In this document: piece after piece, positions 42,296 through 49,042 of the stretch
Layout of the letters: each line of letters begins with the position of its first letter
How positions within the stretch are numbered: position 1 is the first letter of the stretch
NCBI GenBank assembly: GCA_050946275.1
Contig: JBMNUM010000013.1
Span: forward strand, 1-55,941
From: JBMNUM01 sp050946275
GTDB lineage: Bacteria > Actinomycetota > Coriobacteriia > Coriobacteriales > CADBOM01
Length of the DNA stretch: 55,941 nucleotides
Reading direction: 5' to 3'
The notes under the pieces: generated by a model
Database searches by the model: none
The model's input: the letters and a program-made list of their open reading frames with translations, nothing else
What the model was told of the DNA's origin: nothing
Translations under genes and position numbers: made by a program

Positions 42296-43525
42296 CTAGA
42301 AGATCACGATCTCGTTGCCGGGGAGCCAGCCGCGCGGAATGTAGTGCTCCGCCTGCTCCTTGAACCAGTCGACGTAGTCCACGGCGTAGAAGAAGCGGTT
42401 GCGCTTGCGCTGGTCGATGGGTGCGATCACGCCGGCGTCGATCAGCTTGCGCAGCGCGTCGTTGGCAGCCGGCAGCGTGCGCCCGCTCCTCTGCGCGATG
42501 TACTTCGCGTTGACGATCGGATGCGCCACGAGGTCGTGCAGCATGATGTCGCAGATGTCGTCGCGCCGGATCTTCGGAACCCGCTTGCGCCAGCTGTCCT
42601 CCATCTCGGCAAACGTACGCTCCTGCTCGAGGATCTTGTCTGCCTGGTGGATCAGCATGTTGGCGCTGCGGTACATCCACAGCTCGAGCGGGTTGTGCTT
42701 GCCGCTGTGGTCGAACGCGGATTTGAGGTTCTCGAGCGGCTTGTTGAAGCGCCAGATCGACTCGATCGCGCTGGCGACGAAGATGTGCCGCGTGAAGTCG
42801 CGCTTGCCGTAGATTATGTAGGCCATCTGCCGACCGAGCGATTGCGTGCGGTGCCGGAACGGCCGGATGTACTCGAGTTGGAAGTGCACGAGCGATGCCT
42901 GGATGTGCGGCGTGTACGCGCTCGTGTTGCAGAACTTGAGCAAGTCGTCCATGTACTCGTCGATCTGGTCCGGCGCGATGATCATCCCGTTGAGATCGTC
43001 CCCGCCGATGGACTCGGTGCGGTAGGAGCGGCTGAACGAGCTATCGTCCTTGTAGTTCAGCGCGGAGTACAGGTCCATGATGCTGCTGCGGTCGAACTGG
43101 AACGTGTGGAAGTCCGTGCACGAGTTGTGCGTCTCGACGTAGTCGTGGTACTCGATCGCGCGCTGCGACGTCATACTGTGGATGCGCCTCTTGGAGGGGT
43201 CGTGGTCCTTCGGCTTCATCAGATCGTAGGAGAGCAGCTCCATGAGGTCGATCTCGGCGCCGTCGATGAGCGAGGCGCTGAGCGACTCGAAGTTGAGCTG
43301 GGAGTTCCAGACGCTCTCGAGGTAGGGGCTCGACGCCATGTGCTCGTCGCAGCGCGTGAAGGCGCGCTCGCCCTTCGAGATGAGCTGCAGCATTCCGGGG
43401 CTGAACAGCTTCGGGTGCTTCGTGATGAGCTTGGGCGTGTAGAAGCGCCCAATGTCCATATGCGAGAACTTCGGGACGAAACCCGAGACGTTATTCGGTA
43501 TAACACCGGACAGCGTTATATCCAT
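42296..43525 (-). CDS. Fic-family protein with degenerate catalytic motif
   Basis: The 409-residue protein has the Fic core and an N-terminal SASLIDG resembling the autoinhibitory S/T-x-x-x-E-G helix. The catalytic loop (normally HPFx[DE]GNGR) reads RPFRHRTQSLGR at 221-232: the essential His is Arg and the nucleotide-binding GN is lost. Adenylyl transfer therefore seems impossible. The C-terminal part (about 320-395) is a winged-helix segment (YIAQRSGRTLPAANDALRKLIDAG) like those of Fic regulators. It may act as a decoy, a DNA-binding regulator, or use other chemistry. ATG 43525 has no strong RBS. Confidence 0.84.
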   Translation of the reverse strand: MDITLSGVIPNNVSGFVPKFSHMDIGRFYTPKLITKHPKLFSPGMLQLISKGERAFTRCDEHMASSPYLESVWNSQLNFESLSASLIDGAEIDLMELLSYDLMKPKDHDPSKRRIHSMTSQRAIEYHDYVETHNSCTDFHTFQFDRSSIMDLYSALNYKDDSSFSRSYRTESIGGDDLNGMIIAPDQIDEYMDDLLKFCNTSAYTPHIQASLVHFQLEYIRPFRHRTQSLGRQMAYIIYGKRDFTRHIFVASAIESIWRFNKPLENLKSAFDHSGKHNPLELWMYRSANMLIHQADKILEQERTFAEMEDSWRKRVPKIRRDDICDIMLHDLVAHPIVNAKYIAQRSGRTLPAANDALRKLIDAGVIAPIDQRKRNRFFYAVDYVDWFKEQAEHYIPRGWLPGNEIVIF

Positions 43526-43839
43526 AATCCCCCCGGTCGTGTGACCAGCACGGCTTGCCGGCGATCGTTCGTGCAGATGGGCTATTCAGCCCAGCACGAT
43601 CTGGCGGCAGACCGCGTAGCCCCCATTTCTCCAAGTGCAACGTGTGGTTTTTAACTGAAAACCGGCGTTGCATGACAAGTGTAGTCGAAAGGTAAGCGTT
43701 AAGTAAGTGTGGGGAGATAAAATCACCTTATCGGCACAATTTCTTATGCGAATTGCCGAATTCATTGTGCAGAAACGAGCATATAGCCCTTGGAGAATTG
43801 AATTCGGGTGGGATTGGACAGCTTGCAGGCGGCTCTGCC
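43526..43839. other. AT-rich spacer between Fic and glutaredoxin genes
   Basis: No gene is evident. GCACAAT (43734-43740) pairs with ATTGTGC (43768-43774) in an AT-rich part. The tract shares the lower GC of the toxin-antitoxin promoter further right. Confidence 0.4.
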
Positions 43840-44079
43840 CTAAGCGCTGAAGGCCTTGTCGAGGTAGACGATGATGTCGTCGGACTCGTAGAGCGCCTCG
43901 CCGTCGATGAACAGGCACGGCGCCTGGAACTTGCCGCCGCGCTCGACGAGGAAGTCGCGCACGCCCGGCTCGTCGGTGCTCTTGACCTCGATCTCGATAC
44001 CGCGCTTCTTCATGAACCGCAGCACCTTGTTGCAGTACGGGCAGAACGGCATCACGACAAGCGAAAGCTCGGGCTTCAT
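43840..44079 (-). CDS. Glutaredoxin-like protein
   Basis: The 79-residue protein has the glutaredoxin-type active site CPYC at 13-16, cis-proline APCLFIDG and a terminal DDIIVYLDKAF helix. It should reduce disulfides with a thioredoxin- or glutathione-like donor; Coriobacteria lack classic glutathione, so a NrdH- or mycoredoxin-like role is an inference. ATG 44079 follows GAGGAG. It stands alone. Confidence 0.85.
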   Translation of the reverse strand: MKPELSLVVMPFCPYCNKVLRFMKKRGIEIEVKSTDEPGVRDFLVERGGKFQAPCLFIDGEALYESDDIIVYLDKAFSA

Positions 44080-44093
44080 TGCTACTCCTCGAA

Positions 44094-44120
44094 TGGGTCA
44101 AAGAACTGTCCTCCGACCCA
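44094..44120. repeat. 27-base repeat related to the palindrome at 45384-45410
   Basis: TGGGTC and GACCCA are the outer arms. 21 of 27 positions equal those of the perfect palindrome at 45384-45410, and the G3/C25 pair replaces an A/T pair, a compensatory change. The two copies flank the HTH-zeta module. Confidence 0.6.
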
Positions 44121-44225
44121 TTATGAGTCAATAATGACAGTCCCTATCGACTTGCGCGCCGAGCGGGAGGGGTCGGTCTCGTTTTCGTTCCGCGCGGCAA
44201 ACGCGGCGGATGCGATCGTCGCGGT

Positions 44226-44286
44226 TTTACCACACTTGGCTAGATGAATGCAGAAACCATGCATCCATTTAGCCAGGTGTGGTAAA
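44226..44286. repeat. 61-base hairpin with 27-base arms
   Basis: The arms 44226-44252 and 44260-44286 match at 24 of 27 positions, two of the others being G-U pairs in RNA. TTTACCACAC at one end and GTGTGGTAAA at the other are perfect. It lies about 97 bases before the antitoxin start. Confidence 0.7.
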
Positions 44287-44325
44287 TGGACGCCTTTTAG
44301 CTCCAGCACTCTCATGCAATAAACC

Positions 44326-44341
44326 ATTGCGTAAACGCAAT
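44326..44341 (+). promoter_or_regulatory. Candidate operator palindrome of the HTH-zeta module
   Basis: ATTGCGT-AA-ACGCAAT is a 16-base inverted repeat with perfect 7-base arms, 41 bases before the antitoxin start, in an AT-rich stretch. It is a plausible site for autorepression. Confidence 0.5.
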
Positions 44342-44382
44342 AGTTTCCTTAATGTGTGCAGCAAGGAAAAAAGGAGGCTACC

Positions 44383-44763
44383 ATGTTGAGCGTTCATAGT
44401 GCTGCGAAGGTTCTCGGGGTTTCGGAGTCTCGCGTTCGGGCCTTGCTCAAGGAAGGGAAGCTCGAGGGCGAGAAGCTTGGTCGGGCGTGGATGGTGCGCG
44501 AGGATTCCGTCGCGAGCCGACTGCAGTCCAACCCCGGTCCGGGCCGTCCACACTGCGACGTTAGCTTGCCCGAGCGCTCGGTTCCCGATATCGAGACTGC
44601 CCACCGCATCTACGATGAGGCGGCCCGCGTACTCTCGGGGTGCTATGATTCGCGTCTTCTCGACTGCGCCCGTACGCCGGAGGAGCAGGCCTTCTGGATT
44701 CGCGTGGCGGACTTCTTCCTCCAGCAACGGCAGCAAGAACTCATCGCCGAAGGGGTCTTCTGA
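44383..44763 (+). CDS. HTH antitoxin-like protein
   Basis: The 126-residue protein starts with a MerR/excisionase-type winged helix: VHSAAKVLGVSESRVRALLK followed by GEKLGRAWMVRED. The C-terminal half is helical and acidic and may bind the kinase encoded next. The stop (TGA) overlaps the toxin ATG by one base, the usual toxin-antitoxin coupling. AAGGAGG precedes ATG 44383. The pairing of an HTH protein with a zeta-like kinase differs from classic epsilon-zeta, where epsilon is not a DNA-binding protein. Confidence 0.78.
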   Translation: MLSVHSAAKVLGVSESRVRALLKEGKLEGEKLGRAWMVREDSVASRLQSNPGPGRPHCDVSLPERSVPDIETAHRIYDEAARVLSGCYDSRLLDCARTPEEQAFWIRVADFFLQQRQQELIAEGVF

Positions 44764-45386
44764 TGGCGACGCCTCCGCTCTACATCCTGTTCGCCGGCGT
44801 CAACGGTGCGGGGAAGTCCACGCTGTTTCGCTCCGGCCTCTGGTGCTCCAGCGGTCTCGAGCGCGATCTTCCGCGCGTCAATCCCGACGAGATCATCGCC
44901 GAGAACGGTTGGGATTGGCGAGAGGAATCGGCGCAGCTGAAGGCGGGACGCCTCGCGGTTGAGCGGCTGCGTGGCCTTCTGGAGGCGGGTGCCTCGTTCA
45001 ATCAGGAAACCACACTTACCGACAAGACCGTCATGCGCAACATCGAGCGTGCCCGGCAAGCCGGCTACCACATCGCGCTGTTCTACATCGGGGTCGACGA
45101 CCCCTCGATTGCAAGCGAGCGCGTTGCGAGGCGCGTCGAGTCGGGCGGTCACTTCATCCCCGCGGATGTCGTCACCCGGCGCTACGACGCATCGCTCGAT
45201 AACCTCGTCCGCGCGATTCCGCTGTGCGACGAGGTCTACCTTTACGACAACACGAGGTTGCTCGAGCTCGAGGCCCGCTTCGCCCATGGCGAGCTGCTGT
45301 ACTGCGGCGTTCCCGCCTTAGAGCATCCGTGGCTCAAGCGCACGCTCGGCGCACTCGGCTACGTCGAGGTCAGCCTGGCGAAATGA
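44763..45386 (+). CDS. Zeta-toxin-like P-loop kinase
   Basis: The 207-residue protein starts with Walker A GVNGAGKST (12-20). It continues with VNPDEIIAENGWDW, in which DEII is the zeta-type catalytic pair, and has FNQETTLTDK and GYHIALFYIGVDD. This is the zeta toxin/UNAG-kinase fold, which phosphorylates UDP-N-acetylglucosamine in known members. The preceding HTH gene suggests an antitoxin. Length is near that of chromosomal zeta kinases. It ends in a perfect 27-base palindrome. Confidence 0.84.
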   Translation: MATPPLYILFAGVNGAGKSTLFRSGLWCSSGLERDLPRVNPDEIIAENGWDWREESAQLKAGRLAVERLRGLLEAGASFNQETTLTDKTVMRNIERARQAGYHIALFYIGVDDPSIASERVARRVESGGHFIPADVVTRRYDASLDNLVRAIPLCDEVYLYDNTRLLELEARFAHGELLYCGVPALEHPWLKRTLGALGYVEVSLAK

Positions 45387-45410
45387 GTCGAAGGACGGTC
45401 CTTCGACTCA
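45384..45410. terminator. Palindrome at the zeta stop codon
   Basis: TGAGTCGAAGGAC and GTCCTTCGACTCA are perfect 13-base arms around one base, beginning with the TGA stop. It sits between converging zeta and double-HTH genes and probably terminates both, although no T-run follows. Confidence 0.65.
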
Positions 45411-45415
45411 CGCGG

Positions 45416-47179
45416 TTAGGCGCTGGTCTCGTTGAGGGGCGGGACGAAGTCGCGGAACGCTGCGACGAGGTTGGGGTGCTCGATGACGAAGTGGATCACG
45501 GGCGCTCGGCCCTTCGACACCACGACGCGTTCGTTGCCCAGCAAGTGGATCTGGATGTTGCGGAACACGGTCGACGGCGACAGGCGGACCGTGCAGCCGG
45601 CGTGCTCCTCGGCGAACGCCATGGTTTGCGCCACGTGGGTGCGGTACTCGTCGTATGTGTAGAAGACGTCGCTGGGGTGCATGGCGCCCGACAGCGACAG
45701 CGCCATCGGATGGCGCTCGAACTCCTCCACGCCAAGGTCGGGCAGCTCGATGAGCAGCTCGCCACCGGCGCCCACGCCGTCCGCACCGCCTGTCAGCATC
45801 CGCTCGATGCTCTCGCGGAACCTGCGCGCGAACTCCAGGATGGCCTTCTTCTGCTTGGCGGGAACGTCCGAGCGGTTGAGTATCTTCAGCAGGAGCTCCT
45901 CGTCTGCCGTGTAGATCGGCGGACTCGTCAGGATCGAGCGCATGGTGTCGCCCTCGGGCGCGATCGTCCGCAGGAATTCCCCGAACTCGTCGGCGTTGCC
46001 CTCAGTGAAGATGCGCATGAGCGGGTACGCCCGGCGCAGCAGGTCGCTCGCGCGCCGGCGGTAGTAGCGCACCTCGGACTTGCCCTTCGTCACCACGTAG
46101 CGCCCGTGCGCGTGGAAGCCGGCGATCGCCTCGCCCGCCATCGCCACCGTGCCCGACACCTTCAGCAGGTGCGTGAACACCGGCGACTGCGATGCCTTGA
46201 GGTAGTACGGCGCGATCTGACCGGTCATGTACATGGGAATCCAGCTCTCCAGTCCGAGCATCATCTCGCCGGCGGGACGGTTCACGTCGTGGATCATGTC
46301 GAGGTGCAGCCCCTTCTTGAGCAGCATCGCCATGCCCATCATCCACTTCTTCGCGAAGTCAGTGTCCTCGCTCATCTGCTCGAGCGGCATATCGCTGTAC
46401 ATCGTGACCGGTTCCTTGGAGCGCGAGAGCACCGTCGCCTTGAGGAAATCGAACTCGGCCTCCTTGAACTGGTCGATGCCCTCGTACGTCTTGGTCGTGG
46501 GCATCTGGAACGGCGCGGTGGGCACCTTGAGCTCGTCGAAGCGGATGGCGCGGATGTACTCGTCGAGGTCGAACTCGTCGAGCTTGCGCAGGAAGCGGTC
46601 GACGGCGCCCTCGGTGGGCCCGGGGTTGCGCGTGAGCCATTGGGCGATGGCGGATGCGCACGACGACTGCTCGGCGAGCGCCTCGGCGTCGAGTCCGGTG
46701 ACCGAGGCGATCTTGCCGAGCTCGTCGTCCTCGGTGTGGCGCATGGCGATGAACTGCGCGACGCGGCGCGTGAAGTCGGGGATGTCCGAGGGGCGGCGTT
46801 GACCGGCGAGGACACGCGAGATGTACGAGGGGTCGAACGCGAGCGAGCGGGCGAGCGCGCTGTTGGAGATGCCGAGCGCGCCGAGCAGGGCGTTCAGGTT
46901 CGCGACGTAGGCGTCGTAGGCGACCTCGATGCCGCTGACTGAGGACTTGAGCTCGTCGAGCACGGCGTCGGGGTCGAGCTGCTCGCCGCCGTCGCGCCCG
47001 CTCAGCTCGGCGAGGCCGGCGGCGAGGCGCTGCAGGTGGTCGCTCTCGGGGTCGGGCGTGCGCTCGCCGGAGCGGTAGCGGCTGATCGCCGACGCGGAGA
47101 TGCCCGACACGCGCGCGAGCTCGCGCGCCGTGCACCCGATGCAGTCGATGTATCCGTTCAGCAGCGCGTCGAACGCCAT
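45416..47179 (-). CDS. Large protein with two N-terminal HTH (Cro/C1-type) domains
   Basis: The 587-residue protein has one HTH at about 13-45 (TARELARVSGISASAISRYRSGERTPDPES) and a second at about 100-130 (LGISNSALARSLAFDPSYISRVLAGQRRPSD). The remaining 400 residues are alpha-helical and contain EEFERHPMALSLSG and GEMMLGLESWIPMYMTGQIA, with no known family recognised. It is probably a transcriptional regulator sensing a ligand. ATG 47179 follows GGGGTGGAG. It lies 129 bases downstream of the MFS-LuxR gene, on the same strand. Confidence 0.7.
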   Translation of the reverse strand: MAFDALLNGYIDCIGCTARELARVSGISASAISRYRSGERTPDPESDHLQRLAAGLAELSGRDGGEQLDPDAVLDELKSSVSGIEVAYDAYVANLNALLGALGISNSALARSLAFDPSYISRVLAGQRRPSDIPDFTRRVAQFIAMRHTEDDELGKIASVTGLDAEALAEQSSCASAIAQWLTRNPGPTEGAVDRFLRKLDEFDLDEYIRAIRFDELKVPTAPFQMPTTKTYEGIDQFKEAEFDFLKATVLSRSKEPVTMYSDMPLEQMSEDTDFAKKWMMGMAMLLKKGLHLDMIHDVNRPAGEMMLGLESWIPMYMTGQIAPYYLKASQSPVFTHLLKVSGTVAMAGEAIAGFHAHGRYVVTKGKSEVRYYRRRASDLLRRAYPLMRIFTEGNADEFGEFLRTIAPEGDTMRSILTSPPIYTADEELLLKILNRSDVPAKQKKAILEFARRFRESIERMLTGGADGVGAGGELLIELPDLGVEEFERHPMALSLSGAMHPSDVFYTYDEYRTHVAQTMAFAEEHAGCTVRLSPSTVFRNIQIHLLGNERVVVSKGRAPVIHFVIEHPNLVAAFRDFVPPLNETSA

Positions 47180-47307
47180 GCTCCACCCCGTCCCGGCCAG
47201 CCGGCCCGTTCCCGGCATCAAGACCCAGTGTAGCGGGAGCATCAGAGGTTGACAATTTGGGAATGCCTCCCCGTCAACCCCGCCCGTGGCGGTGCGGTTG
47301 CGGGGCG

Positions 47308-48732
47308 TTACTTCTCGTCGCGGTGGAGGAGGTACTTCGCGCGTAGGTCGGTGCGGTTGCGGCTCTCCGTCTTCTTGAGGAGGTTGCCGACGTGGAACTT
47401 CACGGTGCCCTCGGCGATGAAGAGGTCGGCGGCGATTTCGGCGTTCGTGCGGCCGTCGACGAGCTGCCGCAGCACGTCGCGCTCGCGGGCGGACAGCTCG
47501 TAGCTCGCGGCGAACTCCTCGAAGAGCTCCTCCTCGGTGGGGCCAGGGTCGGCCTGCGCCGTTGAGCCGTAGAGGCGCGAGAACAGCCGGACGAGCGCGA
47601 AGCCGGTCGCCACGAGCGCGATCGCGGCGGCGATGACGAGCGCGGTCTTGCTGCCCGCGAGCGCCTGGCACACCGCGGTGCCCGCAGCGTCGCCGATGCG
47701 CCCGAACAGCAACCCGAAGCCCGCGAGGTACAGGAGGCCGTCGCGCGCGGCCATGTCGGAGAACAGCACGACGCGGAAGACGGCGAAGAAGCCGAAGAAG
47801 AAGTAGTCGATGGACCACAGGATCAGGCCCGGCAGGGGCTCGCCGGCCAGCGCGAGGAGCGCGAAGGGCGTCACGAGCGCGGCGGTGCAGCAGATGGCGC
47901 CGTGCTTGCGCGAGCGGTCGGTCACGATGCCCGCGATCACGAGGCCGGCCGCGTAGAACATGCGCGACGACTCGATGCTCACGCCCGCGGCGATGTCGGC
48001 CGAGGAGAAGCTCGACCCGAGGTTCTTTACGAGGCTCATGAGGAACACGGTGACCGCGGCCAGCGCGACGAGCCTGAGCGTGACGGAAGCACCGCCGGCA
48101 CCTCCCAAGTCATCCTGAGCGGAACGCGAAGCGCGGAGTCGAAGGGTTCCCCCAGCCGAGGGAGATCCCTCGACTTCGCTCGGGATGACACGTTGGGCGC
48201 TCGGGATGTCGGAGAGGAGCAGCGCGACGACCGCCGCGAGGACGGTCAGCACGACGCAAAGGACGACGTTGAGCGAGACGGGCGCGGTCGCTGACGACGG
48301 CGCCAGGGAGAGCAGCCAGTTCACGATGGCCGAGCAGGCATATCCGCCGCCGAAGACGATGCCGCGCCGGTCGGGCGAGGCGAAGCGCGCGAGGCGGTCG
48401 AGATAGATCGCGGCGACGACGCCGATGAAGATGCTCATCGCGTAGCCGAAGACGAGCGAGGCGCCGACGGTCTCGCCGCCGACGGCGGGCAGCGTGCAGG
48501 CCATCTGGAGCACGAGCGACGCGACGAGCACGGGCCGCCCCGTGATGCTGGGACGCTTCCGGGCGACGAGGGCGACAAGCGCGATGGCGGCCGCCTGGAC
48601 GAGATAGCCGACGACCATCGAATAGGTGTCGGCGCTCGTGCCGGGCGCCAGCTCGAGGAGGTGGTAGAACCACGCGAGCCAACAGGCCGAGGCGGAGGCG
48701 AAGCACAGGAACACCAGCAGGAAGCACAGCAC
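47308..48732 (-). CDS. MFS-like membrane protein fused to a LuxR-type HTH
   Basis: The 474-residue protein has about twelve membrane segments and a C-terminal LuxR domain: LSARERDVLRQLVDGRTNAEIAADLFIAEGTVKFHV (about 410-445, split here), the GerE-like recognition helix being TVKFHVGNL. This membrane-sensor design is very frequent in Coriobacteria (Eggerthella, Slackia), where it is thought to tie transport or sensing to transcription. Residues about 182-208 (VIPSEVEGSPSAGGTLRLR and following) come from an inserted palindromic repeat. Start GTG 48732 is weak; no good RBS is present. Confidence 0.82.
   Translation of the reverse strand: MLCFLLVFLCFASASACWLAWFYHLLELAPGTSADTYSMVVGYLVQAAAIALVALVARKRPSITGRPVLVASLVLQMACTLPAVGGETVGASLVFGYAMSIFIGVVAAIYLDRLARFASPDRRGIVFGGGYACSAIVNWLLSLAPSSATAPVSLNVVLCVVLTVLAAVVALLLSDIPSAQRVIPSEVEGSPSAGGTLRLRASRSAQDDLGGAGGASVTLRLVALAAVTVFLMSLVKNLGSSFSSADIAAGVSIESSRMFYAAGLVIAGIVTDRSRKHGAICCTAALVTPFALLALAGEPLPGLILWSIDYFFFGFFAVFRVVLFSDMAARDGLLYLAGFGLLFGRIGDAAGTAVCQALAGSKTALVIAAAIALVATGFALVRLFSRLYGSTAQADPGPTEEELFEEFAASYELSARERDVLRQLVDGRTNAEIAADLFIAEGTVKFHVGNLLKKTESRNRTDLRAKYLLHRDEK
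48110..48188. repeat. 79-base palindromic repeat inside the MFS-LuxR gene
   Basis: TCATCC at one end and GGATGA at the other, with GTCGAAGGG and CCCTCGAC inside, make a 79-base imperfect inverted repeat. It adds 26 residues in frame between membrane segments 6 and 7. The protein fragment (SEVEGSPS, STPRFAF in another frame) is one I know from many unrelated bacteria as a translated dispersed repeat. Confidence 0.8.
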
Positions 48733-49042
48733 GTCCCGGCGGTTGGAAGCACGATATGTCGCAACCTCGGTGGTGATGAGGTCCTCCTCCCAGCGTCGTC
48801 CTGCTCGGGCTCCCCATGCACGTTCTCGTATTCTACCCCACCCGATCTACCGGGGGTTTTGCAAAACCTAGACTAAAACTAGACCCCCATCCTAGACCCT
48901 CCGCCCATCCAATCGGGTACGGTGAGACCACACGCCATAACGCGCGGGCAAACACGAGCCGCGCGCGTGGCGGGCGCATCGCACGCGCGCGGGCCCGGCG
49001 CCCTCGACCCTCCACCTCGACCAGTCCAGAGGAGGCAATCCG
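48733..49042. promoter_or_regulatory. 310-base divergent promoter region of the MFS-LuxR and surface-protein genes
   Basis: No gene is seen. GGTTTTGCAAAACC (48855-48868) is a perfect palindrome. CTAGAC occurs at 48868, 48879 and 48892, 11 and 13 bases apart, so near one helical turn each. These are candidate LuxR-type binding sites. Confidence 0.5.

Larger units (their letters stand above)
44080..44382. other. 303-base spacer with three structured DNA elements upstream of the HTH-zeta genes
   Basis: No gene is seen. It holds a 27-base repeat (44094-44120), a 61-base hairpin (44226-44286) and a 16-base palindrome (44326-44341), each described separately. Confidence 0.5.

Noticed and set aside
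43586..44131. Open frame across the glutaredoxin gene
   Set aside because: It is a shadow of the glutaredoxin frame; composition lacks domain signs.
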